The notes under the pieces: generated by a model | Databases searched by the model: none | Seen by the model: the letters and a program-made list of their open reading frames with translations, nothing else | Told to the model about the DNA's origin: nothing | Shown: positions 47,113-55,889 of the stretch, in pieces | Layout of the letters: every line of letters starts with the position of its first letter | Position numbering within the stretch: position 1 is the stretch's first letter | Translations under genes and position numbers: made by a program | Assembly (NCBI GenBank): GCA_934184665.1 | Contig: CAKPSX010000003.1 | Coordinates: 1-64,000, forward strand | Reading direction: 5' to 3' | Length of the DNA stretch: 64,000 nt | DNA from: an uncultured Clostridia bacterium | GTDB lineage: Bacteria > Bacillota > Clostridia > TANB77 > CAG-508

Positions 47113-48906
47113 TTATTTCTTATTTAGCTCTTGTAATATTCTTTCTGCTAATTCTTCATTTACTCCATTAACTTTTGTTAATTCATCTACACTTGCTTTT
47201 CTTATTTTTTCAACACTGCCAAACTCTTTCAAAAGTGCAATTTTTTTTACATTGCCAATTCCACTTATATTTTCTAATTTAGACTTTGTTGTTCCTTGTG
47301 CTCTTAATTTTCTATGATATGAAATTGCTGTATCATGAACTTCATCTTGAAATCTAGTTATTAATTTTTTTAGATTTTCTGATATTTCAAGTTCTTTTTT
47401 ATTTTCATCTATTAATGCTCTTGTCTGGTGCTTATCATTTTTAACCATTCCGAAAACTGGAATTTTAATCTCATATTTAGCAATAGCCTTTTTTATAGCA
47501 TTAATCTGTGTTATTCCACCATCTGCTAATATTACATCAGGCAATTTTCCAAAGCCACTATTATCTCTATCAATAGAATATTTTAAACGTCTTGTGACAA
47601 CTTCTTCCATACACCTTGGATCATCTTGACCATATACAGTCTTAATTCTAAATCTTCTTGACATATTTCTTTTTATAACACCATCAATCATTACACACAT
47701 TCCTGCCACAATATATTCTCCAGAAATATTTGAAATGTCATATGTTTCTATTTTTCTTGGTAATTTTTTTAATTGCATTACTTCTTTTAGTTCCACTAAT
47801 ATTTCACTTTTATCTTGTTCTTTATTTTGTAGCGTGATTTTGGCATTATTATCTGCCATATCAATAAAACGTAATTTTTCACCTTTTTTAGGTGTTTTTA
47901 TTTCAACTTTTCTTCCCGCTTCTTTTGTTAACCATTCTTCTATCGCATTTTTATCTTCTAATTCTTGTCTAATCATTATTTTGTTAGGTAAATTTTGACT
48001 ATCAATATAATATTGTTTGATAAATCCAGAAACTATTTCTTCATCATCAACATCTTTTAAATCATTGAAAAAATAATGTTCTCTACCTACCATTTTGCTA
48101 CCTCTAACAAAAAATATCTCTATACAAACTTCCATTTCAGATTTTGCAATTCCTATAACATCTATATTGTTTTCTGTAATATTTGATACTTTTTGTTTTT
48201 CATTTGCTCTTTCTATTGCTAGCATTCTATCTCTTAATTCTGCTGCTTTTTCAAACTCTAATTTTTCTGAAGCTTCTTTTATCTGATTTTCTAACTCTTT
48301 TAAAACTTTATCAGTTTTTCCATCTAAAATATCAATTATTTCATTTATTTGTTTTCTATAATCTTCTTTTGAAATATAGCCCATACACGGACCTGAGCAT
48401 CTATTTATATGATAGTTTAAACACGCTCTTGTTTCTGACCTAAATTTTTTACATTGCCTTATTTTATATTTTTGCTTTATAAAATCCACCATTTCTTTTG
48501 CAGAACCTGGATTTGCGTATGGACCAAAATATTTTGCTCCATCATTTATATATTTTCGTGTTATCACCACATTGGGATATTCTGATTTCACATCAATTTT
48601 TATATATGGATATGTTTTATCATCTTTTAACAATACATTGAATTTCGGCCTGTTCTTTTTTATTAAATTACATTCTAATATTAATGCTTCTGCTTCATTA
48701 TCAACAATTATATATTCAAAATGGTCTATTAATGAAACCATTCTTTTAATTCTTTCTGTTTTTTCAGTTTTTCTAAAATATGATCTTACTCTGTTTTTTA
48801 AGTTTACAGCTTTTCCAACATATATAATTCTATCATTTATATCATGCATTATATATACACCTGGTTTGTCTGGTAACATTTTCAATTGTTCTTCTATCTC
48901 AAACAT
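47113..48906 (-). CDS. uvrC: Excinuclease ABC subunit C
   Basis: 597 aa. Dual-incision nuclease of nucleotide excision repair. GIY-YIG domain (PGVYIMHD...VYVGKAVNLKNRVRSYF type, here IIYVGKAVNLKNRV), the Cys cluster CLNYHINRCSGPC about 175, UVR domain LEFEKAAELRDRMLAIE about 205, RNase H-like domain (DISNISGEYIVAG; DVILADGGITQINA) and C-terminal HhH (ISGIGNVKKIALLKEFGS). ATG 48906 is 12 nt after the SD; ATG 48918 and the 48936 start are upstream. Own promoter. Confidence 0.97.
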   Translation of the reverse strand: MFEIEEQLKMLPDKPGVYIMHDINDRIIYVGKAVNLKNRVRSYFRKTEKTERIKRMVSLIDHFEYIIVDNEAEALILECNLIKKNRPKFNVLLKDDKTYPYIKIDVKSEYPNVVITRKYINDGAKYFGPYANPGSAKEMVDFIKQKYKIRQCKKFRSETRACLNYHINRCSGPCMGYISKEDYRKQINEIIDILDGKTDKVLKELENQIKEASEKLEFEKAAELRDRMLAIERANEKQKVSNITENNIDVIGIAKSEMEVCIEIFFVRGSKMVGREHYFFNDLKDVDDEEIVSGFIKQYYIDSQNLPNKIMIRQELEDKNAIEEWLTKEAGRKVEIKTPKKGEKLRFIDMADNNAKITLQNKEQDKSEILVELKEVMQLKKLPRKIETYDISNISGEYIVAGMCVMIDGVIKRNMSRRFRIKTVYGQDDPRCMEEVVTRRLKYSIDRDNSGFGKLPDVILADGGITQINAIKKAIAKYEIKIPVFGMVKNDKHQTRALIDENKKELEISENLKKLITRFQDEVHDTAISYHRKLRAQGTTKSKLENISGIGNVKKIALLKEFGSVEKIRKASVDELTKVNGVNEELAERILQELNKK

Positions 48907-48987
48907 ATCTAATCTCATTCCCCTCTCAAGGTACAAGTATGACTGAAAAGAATTTTATTCTTTTTCAACTTCCTTCTTTACTACATT

Positions 48988-49016
48988 ATAATACACTATT
49001 ATTAACTAATTTGCAA
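48988..49016 (-). promoter_or_regulatory. Promoter of uvrC
   Basis: On the minus strand, TTGCAA (49011-49016), 17-bp spacer, TATTAT (48988-48993). Confidence 0.7.
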
Positions 49017-49054
49017 CAATATTTAATTTCAGTTCATAATATTTGCGAAAATAC

Positions 49055-49083
49055 TTGCTACATTTATCGTTTTGGTGTAATAT
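49055..49083 (+). promoter_or_regulatory. Promoter of glmS
   Basis: TTGCTA (49055-49060), 17-bp spacer, TAATAT (49078-49083); only about 20 nt of leader remain before the ATG, too short to hold a glmS ribozyme. Confidence 0.65.
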
Positions 49084-49110
49084 AATAATATAGTAAAGGA
49101 GGTTCTGCTT

Positions 49111-50952
49111 ATGTGTGGAATTATTGGTTATATAGGAACAAAAAAAGCGAGTCCTATACTTATTAATGGATTATTAAGATTAGAATACAGAGGTTATGAC
49201 TCTGCTGGGATATCAACTGTCGAAAAAAACGGTTTATCTATCATGAAAGATATTGGTAGAGTAAAAAATTTATATAAATTAGAAGGTATTGATAATTTAG
49301 AAGGTACAATAGGTATTGCTCATACAAGATGGGCAACACATGGAAAACCATCAAAAGAAAATTCTCATCCTCATTTAGATAATAGTAATAGTTTCGCTGT
49401 TGTTCATAATGGAATTATAGAAAATTATATTGAGTTGCGTAAATTTTTAACAGATAAAGGATATAAATTCTATTCTCAAACAGATACAGAACTTATACCT
49501 AATCTTATTCATTACTATTATTCAAAGGATAATTTAAATGATGATAAGAAGGTATTACGTGCTGTTGAAAAAGCTTGTAAAGATTTAAAAGGAAGTTATT
49601 CACTTGAGATTATATCAAAGTATATGCCAGATAATATGATTGTTATTAGAAAAGATAGCCCTCTTGTTATCGGTAAAGGCGAAAATGAAAATTACATATC
49701 TTCTGATATACCTGCAATCTTGTCATTTACAAAAGATTTCTATCTTTTAGATGATAATGAATTTGCGTTATTATCAAGAGACAATGTAGAATTTTTTGAT
49801 AGTAATTTAAATAAAATAGACAAGAAAGTTACAAGTATTGATTGGAATGCAAGTTCTGCTGATAAAAATGGATTTGAGGATTATATGTTAAAAGAAATTT
49901 ATGAGCAACCTAATTCAATTAGAGAAACTATTGGTGCACATCTACCTGAAAATGAACCTTGTAATTTTGAAGATTTAAAATTCACTAAAGAATTTTTATC
50001 TTCTATAAATAAAATATATATTGTAGCTTGTGGTACTGCAATGCATGCTGGACTTACTGGAAAGATTGCTATAGAACAACTTTGTAATATACCTGTTACT
50101 GTTGAAGTTGCATCAGAATTTAGATATAGAAATCCAATTATTGATAAAAATACATTGTGTATCTATATTTCACAATCTGGAGAAACTGCTGATACAATTG
50201 CAGCACTTAAATTGTCAAAATCAAAAGGTGCTACTACTCTTGCTGTATCAAATGTTATAGGTAGTTCAATTACAAGAGAAGCTGATTATTGCATATATAC
50301 ACATGCTGGTCCAGAAATTGCAGTTGCATCTACAAAAGCATATACTTCGCAAGTCATATTATTAAATATTTTAGCAATTTATTTTGCAGAAATTTTAGGA
50401 ACTTCTTCATCTACTAGAATTGATGAATTGAAAAAAGAAATTTTACAACTTCCTATAAAAATTGAAAAAGCTTTAGAATCAGGTACAGAAATTAAAAAAT
50501 TTGCTAAGAAAATTTATCAAGAAAAAGATGTATTTTTCTTAGGTAGAGGAATTGATTATACAACAGCATTAGAAGCTTCTTTAAAATTAAAAGAAATATC
50601 TTATATTCATTCAGAAGCATATGCTGCTGGTGAATTAAAACATGGACCTATCGCACTTATTGAAAATGGTATAACTGTTATTAGTATAATTACAGATAAA
50701 AATTTAGTTGAAAAAACTATTAGTAATATTCAAGAAGTTATAACAAGAGGTGCTAAAACATTGTTAATTACAAGTCAAAAACTTCCTGATAATAATATTG
50801 ATGAAATTATCACTATTCCTGAAACAGATATATTCTTATCACCTATAGTTTCTATTGTTCCTTTGCAATTACTTTCATATTATATTTCAAAGGAAAAAGG
50901 ATTAGATGTTGATAAGCCAAGAAACTTAGCAAAATCAGTTACAGTTGAATAG
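49111..50952 (+). CDS. glmS: Glutamine-fructose-6-phosphate aminotransferase
   Basis: 613 aa. Makes glucosamine-6-P for the wall. Cys1 nucleophile in MCGIIGYIG, RLEYRGYDSAG, HTRWATHGKPS, SIS domains with CGTAMHAG and SQSGETADT, and the terminal KPRNLAKSVTVE. Starts at ATG 49111 with SD AAAGGAGG. Divergent from uvrC. No glmS riboswitch-ribozyme precedes it. Confidence 0.98.
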   Translation: MCGIIGYIGTKKASPILINGLLRLEYRGYDSAGISTVEKNGLSIMKDIGRVKNLYKLEGIDNLEGTIGIAHTRWATHGKPSKENSHPHLDNSNSFAVVHNGIIENYIELRKFLTDKGYKFYSQTDTELIPNLIHYYYSKDNLNDDKKVLRAVEKACKDLKGSYSLEIISKYMPDNMIVIRKDSPLVIGKGENENYISSDIPAILSFTKDFYLLDDNEFALLSRDNVEFFDSNLNKIDKKVTSIDWNASSADKNGFEDYMLKEIYEQPNSIRETIGAHLPENEPCNFEDLKFTKEFLSSINKIYIVACGTAMHAGLTGKIAIEQLCNIPVTVEVASEFRYRNPIIDKNTLCIYISQSGETADTIAALKLSKSKGATTLAVSNVIGSSITREADYCIYTHAGPEIAVASTKAYTSQVILLNILAIYFAEILGTSSSTRIDELKKEILQLPIKIEKALESGTEIKKFAKKIYQEKDVFFLGRGIDYTTALEASLKLKEISYIHSEAYAAGELKHGPIALIENGITVISIITDKNLVEKTISNIQEVITRGAKTLLITSQKLPDNNIDEIITIPETDIFLSPIVSIVPLQLLSYYISKEKGLDVDKPRNLAKSVTVE

Positions 50953-50954
50953 AG

Positions 50955-50987
50955 TAGAAATAGAAGCCTTCATGGCTTCTATTTCTA
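50955..50987. terminator. Bidirectional terminator shared by glmS and the M23 peptidase
   Basis: TAGAAATAGAAGCC and GGCTTCTATTTCTA make a 14-bp stem with a TTCAT loop. The distal arm includes the TAG stop of the minus-strand peptidase gene. Confidence 0.85.
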
Positions 50988-51992
50988 TTTATATAAATAT
51001 TTTTGTGGGTTTATTGCTGTTCCATTTACTCTTATTTCTAAATGTAAATGTGGTCCTGTTGAATTACCTGTTGATCCAACAGCTGCAATTATATCTCCCG
51101 CACTTATTTCTTGACCTACTGTCGCATATAATTCACTACAATGAGCATACCATGTTTCTACACCATTACCATGGCTAATTTTAATTAAATTACCATATGA
51201 ACCATTTCTTTCAGCAAACACTACTGTTCCTGATGCAACAGCTTTTATTGGTGTTCCTGTTGGGCAACATATATCTGTTCCAGTATGTGCACCTGATCTT
51301 ATACTACTTACAGACCCAAATCTGGATGTAATTCTACCTTGTACAGGTGATACAGCCAATAGCACACCATTTATTTGAGGTTGTTTACCTTTTTCTTCCT
51401 CTTCTTTTACACGTTCTTCCTCTTTTACAAGTTCTTCAACTTTTTCTTCAACATGAGTTTGTGCTACTTGAACTGTGTCTAAATTTACTTCTTCCATATT
51501 TTCTGTATAGTTTTCAGTTATTTGTAGGTCTAATTGTATTTTTTCATCTTTATGTTCTTCTTTTATCTCACTTACTGCTTGTTCTGCCTCTTCTATATTG
51601 TCTACTAATCCTATTGTCTCGTTATTTAGTTGTACTGCGTAATACTTATACATTATTTTTGCTTTTTCTTTTAATGCTAACATCATTTCTTCTTCGTTAG
51701 TTTCTTGTGTTCTGCTTATTAATTTTAATTCATAACTTGGCATTTCGTCTAAAGAAACAAAATCAATATTCTTTCCTTCCATTCCAATTATTTCTGTTTC
51801 TATTTTTTCATTTAATTTTGTTCCACTTTGTGTGTACCCTATCTCTTCTCCTGACATAGTTACCACATATGTTGGTTTATATTTTAATATTATTATCGCT
51901 ATTATTACCATAGACGCTATTGCCATTATGCTAAAAACTTTGCACATTTCTTTTGTATAGTATTTTAGCTTTCTTTTTAAAATAATATACAC
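50985..51992 (-). CDS. M23 (LytM) family metallopeptidase, membrane-anchored
   Basis: 335 aa. N-terminal helix (VFSIMAIASMVIIAIIIL), an ordered middle with Glu-rich coiled-coil (VEELVKEEERVKEEEEKGK), and a C-terminal M23 domain: RFGSVSSIRSGAHTGTDIC (zinc H and D), WYAHCSEL and TGPHLHLEIR. Cuts wall peptides; SpoIIQ/sporulation-associated M23 proteins look alike, so such a role is possible. GTG 51992 abuts the SD AAGGAGA, so an ATT a little downstream could be the true initiator. Confidence 0.9.
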   Translation of the reverse strand: MYIILKRKLKYYTKEMCKVFSIMAIASMVIIAIIILKYKPTYVVTMSGEEIGYTQSGTKLNEKIETEIIGMEGKNIDFVSLDEMPSYELKLISRTQETNEEEMMLALKEKAKIMYKYYAVQLNNETIGLVDNIEEAEQAVSEIKEEHKDEKIQLDLQITENYTENMEEVNLDTVQVAQTHVEEKVEELVKEEERVKEEEEKGKQPQINGVLLAVSPVQGRITSRFGSVSSIRSGAHTGTDICCPTGTPIKAVASGTVVFAERNGSYGNLIKISHGNGVETWYAHCSELYATVGQEISAGDIIAAVGSTGNSTGPHLHLEIRVNGTAINPQKYLYK

Positions 51993-52229
51993 TCTCCTTT
52001 TTTAACGCGACCATCTCCTATTATACCACATTTCAGCACTTTTGGCAAATTCTTCATCCTTTCTTAGCCATTTTTATCAGTTTTTGACCTTTTTTTCCTT
52101 TGTATTTTGCCTGGTTTACATATATATTACTCATTTTTTCTTTATTTTATTCGTTTTTTCTCTATTTTTCTATTGTTTAGAGTTACATAATTTATAATTA
52201 TCTAATTTTATTCCCCCTAACCTTTTGTA

Positions 52230-52258
52230 TTGTAATTTGCCTTTTTATATGATATATT
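52230..52258 (+). promoter_or_regulatory. Promoter of the RluA-type gene
   Basis: TTGTAA (52230-52235), 17-bp spacer, TATATT (52253-52258). Transcription would start close to the SD AAAAGGA, giving a very short leader. Nothing else was seen in 51993-52229. Confidence 0.55.
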
Positions 52259-52283
52259 GAACAAAAGGAATGTGATTTATTTT

Positions 52284-53150
52284 ATGAAAGAATTAATTGT
52301 AACAACTAAATATAATAATTGTAAAGTTTCAAAATTTATTTTTGATTCTTTTCCTCATTTATCTTCTGGCACATTTTATAAAGCACTACGCCAAAAAGAT
52401 ATAAAAATAAATGGCACAAGAATTAATAAAGATTGTACTATATTTACAGGAGATACTATTTTAGTATATATCTCTAATGAATTATTAATACCACATTTTA
52501 ATTTAAATATTATTTACGAAGATAATAATATTCTATTAATTAATAAGCCTGCTAACCTTGAAGTTACTGGTGATAATAGCCTAACTACTTTAATACACAA
52601 TAAATACAAAGACTCTATATTTAAGCCAATGCCTTGTCACAGACTTGATAGAAATACAACTGGTATTGTTTTATTTGCTAAGGATGAATTATCTTTAAAT
52701 ATTTTATTAGATAAATTTAAAAAACATGAAATCACTAAAAAGTATCTTGCTTTAGTATACGGCTATCCAAAGCAAAAATATGCAAAATTAGAATCTTTTT
52801 TATTTAAAGATACTAAAAAATCTCAGGTATATATATCAGATACTTTTAAAAAAGGTTATCAAAAAATAATAACATCATATTATGTAATTAAAGAATACAA
52901 AAACAATTCAAGTTTACTTGAAGTAGAAATTGAAACCGGTAAAACTCATCAAATTAGAGCACATTTAGCACATATTGGCTACCCAATTATAGGTGATGGC
53001 AAATATGGCATTAATTCTGTCAATAAACAGTTTGGTGCAAAATATCAACAACTACAAGCTTATAAGCTTATTTTTGAATTTACATCTGACAGTGATATTT
53101 TGAATTACCTTAAAGGTAAAACCTTTGAGATTAAACCAAACTGGAACTAA
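52284..53150 (+). CDS. RluA-family pseudouridine synthase with S4 domain
   Basis: 288 aa. S4-like N-terminus (LSSGTFYKALRQKDIKINGTRI), IIYEDNNILLINKPANLEV, the catalytic Asp in PCHRLDRNTTGIVLFAKD about 130, and IETGKTHQIRAHLAHIGYP. Modifies rRNA or tRNA uridines; target unknown. ATG 52284 follows AAAAGGA by 14 nt; an upstream TTG (52257) has no SD. Confidence 0.93.
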   Translation: MKELIVTTKYNNCKVSKFIFDSFPHLSSGTFYKALRQKDIKINGTRINKDCTIFTGDTILVYISNELLIPHFNLNIIYEDNNILLINKPANLEVTGDNSLTTLIHNKYKDSIFKPMPCHRLDRNTTGIVLFAKDELSLNILLDKFKKHEITKKYLALVYGYPKQKYAKLESFLFKDTKKSQVYISDTFKKGYQKIITSYYVIKEYKNNSSLLEVEIETGKTHQIRAHLAHIGYPIIGDGKYGINSVNKQFGAKYQQLQAYKLIFEFTSDSDILNYLKGKTFEIKPNWN

Positions 53151-53169
53151 TTATTGTAAATTAATAGAT

Positions 53170-53198
53170 TTGACAATTTTATGTAAATATGATATATT
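53170..53198 (+). promoter_or_regulatory. Promoter of the atypical 53317 gene
   Basis: TTGACA (53170-53175), 17-bp spacer, TATATT (53193-53198). Its spacer shares AATTTTATGTAAA with the promoter at 54516. A small hairpin CCCAC/GTGGG (53286-53299) stands just before the SD. Confidence 0.75.
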
Positions 53199-53316
53199 AT
53201 AGTTATGAATTAGGTAGATTTGTGCAACGAATAATTTCAATGCATAAGCTTCTTTCTTACTTCATGATACTATTACATTTTACACCCCACTAAAGTGGGA
53301 GAAAGAGAGGTCTATT

Positions 53317-54150
53317 ATGACTATCAACAGAGGGAACTATTCTAGCACTCGTATCAACCTCAGCTATGATGTTGAGATCATCGACAATGAGAAAAGCTAT
53401 TTTTATAGTTTTTCTCGTACCTATGGAAAGGGGTTCTCAAGAAGAATCTCTCCTCTTGAGCTGACAAACCCAGTTCCAATTCTCTGGGAAGACCTTGATA
53501 CTGAAATCCAGAAAGCTCACTTCTGGGTTATCAACCCAGAAGGAACAGAAGAAGAGATGAACCTCTATGTCTTTGGTAAAGCCAAAGGCAGCAAACTTAA
53601 CAGTCTAAACAAGTGGGCTGATGCTCACTTGGTCTTTAGCCGAGAGATTACTCTACAGTTAGTGGAGAAACTAGGCTACTTCACAAAAGTAGAATTCCTT
53701 AGGACCATATCTCGGATGCCAGGAACAGGCTACAAGGACTATCTATTTGTTATAGACAACAAGTGGCAAGTTACCGTAATCGCCAACTGCTATGAAGCAG
53801 GAGATTTCTATGATACATACAAGATCGAGGACTATGACGAAATCAGAGCCAAGCAAAAGGCTTTTGGCAGGCGTGTTGCAAAACTTGCCAAGGAGGCTGA
53901 TGTGCCGTGGCATATTGGCGTTTTCGTAGGACATATCGAGCAGGATTATATTGCCGTCGCAATTCTGCGGGCAATTAAGTATTATAAGGAGACATACATG
54001 ACGGAAAAAATCCGTCGCGAGCTAAAGTGTGGCATAAAAAGGAGAACTGCAGCAATAATCCAATTGCTCGGAGACGAACTCTGGGAAAGCCTCCACTGTG
54101 ATGGGCAAAACCAGACCTCAACTCTCGCTTATTATTTACTAAGCGAGTAA
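53317..54150 (+). CDS. Unknown protein with atypical base composition
   Basis: 277 aa, soluble, mixed alpha/beta, with many Trp and Tyr (FWVINPEGTEEEMNLYV, WADAHLVFSREITLQL) and no recognisable motif or membrane segment. Codons are often C- or G-ending (ATC, CTC, GAG, AAG), unlike neighbours whose codons nearly all end in A or T. The gene carries its own strong promoter and terminator and no neighbour on its strand, so it looks acquired. SD GAGAGGT before ATG 53317. Function not recognised. Confidence 0.75.
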   Translation: MTINRGNYSSTRINLSYDVEIIDNEKSYFYSFSRTYGKGFSRRISPLELTNPVPILWEDLDTEIQKAHFWVINPEGTEEEMNLYVFGKAKGSKLNSLNKWADAHLVFSREITLQLVEKLGYFTKVEFLRTISRMPGTGYKDYLFVIDNKWQVTVIANCYEAGDFYDTYKIEDYDEIRAKQKAFGRRVAKLAKEADVPWHIGVFVGHIEQDYIAVAILRAIKYYKETYMTEKIRRELKCGIKRRTAAIIQLLGDELWESLHCDGQNQTSTLAYYLLSE

Positions 54151-54159
54151 ATAAAATAT

Positions 54160-54187
54160 AAAACCTCCATTGCAAAATGGAGGTTTT
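54160..54187 (+). terminator. Terminator of the 53317 gene
   Basis: AAAACCTCCATT and AATGGAGGTTTT stem with a GCAA loop, then TATATTTTTT. Confidence 0.9.
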
Positions 54188-54280
54188 ATATTTTTTACTA
54201 CAGGATTTTTTTATAATAATATTTTTTAATACTAGATTTTATCTAAAAATTGATGTATAATTATTGTATAAAAAATATTT

Positions 54281-54354
54281 GCGGGTATAGTTTAATGGCA
54301 GAATTCCATGCTTCCGACCTGGTGGTGAGGGTTCGATTCCCTCTACCCGCTCCA
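54281..54354 (+). tRNA. tRNA-Gly (TCC)
   Basis: Acceptor stem GCGGGTA/TACCCGC, anticodon loop CTTCCGA with TCC, T-loop GGTTCGATTCC, discriminator T and encoded CCA. The anticodon stem CCATG/CCTGG has one T-C mismatch. It is the only tRNA on the plus strand here and lies between two atypical genes. Confidence 0.94.
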
Positions 54355-54436
54355 TAATGCGTTTTCGTCGAACTCTTTGTAGTTATTGATACAAGAAAGT
54401 TTGAAGAAAGCAAAAGTGAATATCATTTCACAATAT

Positions 54437-54459
54437 ATAAGTCGATTTAGTCGGCTTAT
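54437..54459 (+). terminator. Terminator after tRNA-Gly
   Basis: ATAAGTCGA and TCGGCTTAT (one G-U) around TTTAG, then a run of nine or more T. Confidence 0.88.
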
Positions 54460-54515
54460 TTTTTTTTCTTTTAATTATCTTAAATTGTAAAAACGGATAA
54501 TTGATCTTTAAAAAT

Positions 54516-54544
54516 TTGCAATTTTATGTAAAATGTGGTATAAT
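54516..54544 (+). promoter_or_regulatory. Promoter of the atypical 54602 gene
   Basis: TTGCAA (54516-54521), 17-bp spacer, TATAAT (54539-54544). Confidence 0.75.
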
Positions 54545-54601
54545 AAATGTATGTTAGGAGCAATCGCTTCAACAAATAATACACAGAAAGGTGTAACAAC
54601 T

Positions 54602-55057
54602 ATGGCAATCAATGAGTACGGTGAAATCGTAAGAGAGGAGAACACAAAGAACTGCGGTCTTCGTATGATGACTCGCAAGGAACGGTTTGAGTACCTCGTG
54701 AAAAAGGTCAGCGAAGTCAAGCAGGAACTGCGTACTGCCAACACGGAAGAATCCGTTAACACCGCCCTGGATAAGCTGTCCACCCTCATGGATAGGCTGT
54801 CTAAAGATAGTCAGGTGACTGATGTTAACGGCTGGGTTGCGGATATCTCTGGCACGATTCGTGGTGTGAAACTGCATGATATTACACGTTCCGCTCTGGA
54901 TGATATGCTCGAGAAATTGCTCAAAATGGCAATGGAAATCATCGCGGAGGAGAGTAAGAAAGAGAACGCAAACAAGCTCAAGGCTCTGTTTTTGGAGCTG
55001 GCGGAGCACTCCGACGAAATCGCTGAGTTCATCGACATCAACAAGATTTTTGGCTGA
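54602..55057 (+). CDS. Unknown helical protein with atypical base composition
   Basis: 151 aa starting MAINEYGEIVREENTKNC, then an all-helical body (RFEYLVKKVSEVKQEL; LEKLLKMAMEIIAEESK) without membrane segments or catalytic motif. Codon use is rich in G/C at third positions, unlike flanking genes. ATG 54602 follows AAAGGTG; upstream in-frame starts lack an SD. Own promoter and terminator, like the 53317 gene. Function unknown. Confidence 0.75.
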   Translation: MAINEYGEIVREENTKNCGLRMMTRKERFEYLVKKVSEVKQELRTANTEESVNTALDKLSTLMDRLSKDSQVTDVNGWVADISGTIRGVKLHDITRSALDDMLEKLLKMAMEIIAEESKKENANKLKALFLELAEHSDEIAEFIDINKIFG

Positions 55058-55083
55058 TAAGCCAAAAAAAAGGTACACACCTT

Positions 55084-55111
55084 CTAGGGAGCAGATATTC
55101 TTGCTCCCTAG
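55084..55111 (+). terminator. Terminator of the 54602 gene
   Basis: CTAGGGAGCA and TGCTCCCTAG form a 10-bp stem, followed by TTTCGTTTT. Confidence 0.9.
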
Positions 55112-55197
55112 TTTCGTTTTATAATATTTTTAAAATTAAGATATATGGTAATAATTCTGTCTTTTAGAATCTTTAATTATTTTTCATTATAACTGAT

Positions 55198-55281
55198 GGC
55201 TATCCTTTTTTATATTAGACTACTTTGGTAGTAAGACGGGAGCCTAAATGATTTTGGAGAGTTCTAGCAACTCTCCTTTTT
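55198..55281 (+). ncRNA. Candidate structured RNA ending in a terminator
   Basis: A closing stem GGCT...AGCC (55198-55201 with 55241-55244) and CC/GG encloses an ACTAC/GTAGT hairpin (55219-55232), followed by a strong terminator GGAGAGTT/AACTCTCC (55256-55276) with TTTTT. No open frame explains it. Does not match a riboswitch I recognise. Low confidence. Confidence 0.3.
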
Positions 55282-55291
55282 AAGATATATA

Positions 55292-55462
55292 TTATTTAGT
55301 AAAAAATTTTATAATCTGTTTATCAATCAAGTCAAGTGATTCACCAGATATTTTTACATTTCTTCTAACAGTATCTTTAAAAATCCTTTGCTTGCTAATT
55401 GTTGTTATTTGTTTAATTAAAGCAATGCTATCTTTCTTCATTTTAGAAATTTCGTTCTCCAT
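55292..55462 (-). CDS. Possible small protein or gene remnant
   Basis: 56 codons from ATG 55462, beginning MENEISKMKKDS and ending SGESLDLIDKQIIKFFTK. The composition is protein-like (amphipathic, charged) but no SD is present, so it may be the end of a decayed gene. No family recognised. Confidence 0.3.
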   Translation of the reverse strand: MENEISKMKKDSIALIKQITTISKQRIFKDTVRRNVKISGESLDLIDKQIIKFFTK

Positions 55463-55486
55463 TTTTTTAATATTTTAGATATACTT

Positions 55487-55506
55487 AAGCTTAGAACCCT
55501 AAGCTT
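55487..55506 (+). terminator. Terminator-like hairpin
   Basis: AAGCTTAG and CTAAGCTT with an AACC loop, then TTTATTTTG on the plus strand. What it terminates is unclear. Confidence 0.55.
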
Positions 55507-55613
55507 TTTATTTTGTCAAATATTTTTCTACTTTTTGTTGCCTTTTGTGATCTAATCATAGAAATTAAGGAGTTAACTATATGTATTTGATTTTTCTTTA
55601 CATTTCTATTATA

Positions 55614-55877
55614 TTAAAACAAATATAAATAATTATTTGTTAATATTATCAATATCATACTTATATAAATAAATGCAAATAGTGATAATCCAACAATTCC
55701 AGTTATCATTCCTGCTTTTCCTATTTTACTTCCTGTTCTTTTAGCAGATTTAACCCCAAATATAATTGCCAATATTCCTGTTGGTAGTGTTATATACCAA
55801 AAAAGCGATGATATAATTGATACTATTCCTAATACAAGTGAAGCAATATGCATAACATTTTTATTATTTTTTTTCAT
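55614..55877 (-). CDS. DUF4190-type small membrane protein
   Basis: 87 aa with two long hydrophobic segments (IASLVLGIVSIISSLFWYI; AGMITGIVGLSLFAFIYISM) linked by GILAIIFGVKSAKRTGSKIG, the DUF4190 pattern. Role unknown. Twelve bp after the beta-propeller gene on the same strand, so co-transcribed. Confidence 0.85.
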   Translation of the reverse strand: MKKNNKNVMHIASLVLGIVSIISSLFWYITLPTGILAIIFGVKSAKRTGSKIGKAGMITGIVGLSLFAFIYISMILIILTNNYLYLF

Positions 55878-55889
55878 TTCTTTTTCCTC

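Noticed and set aside
49083..49110. glmS ribozyme
   Set aside because: The promoter leaves about 20 nt of leader, too short, and no ribozyme core sequence is visible.
54281..54354. tRNA-Gly as attachment site of an integrated element
   Set aside because: No second copy of the tRNA end and no integrase in the window.
54569..55078. Long minus-strand frame opposite the 54602 gene (and a second at 54811-55080)
   Set aside because: Caused by the GC-rich codons of the plus-strand gene; no SD and the plus strand has promoter, SD and terminator.
55256..55281. preQ1 riboswitch (shares GTTCTAGC)
   Set aside because: Perfect stem with T-run and no A-rich tail or adjacent queuosine gene; it is a plain terminator.
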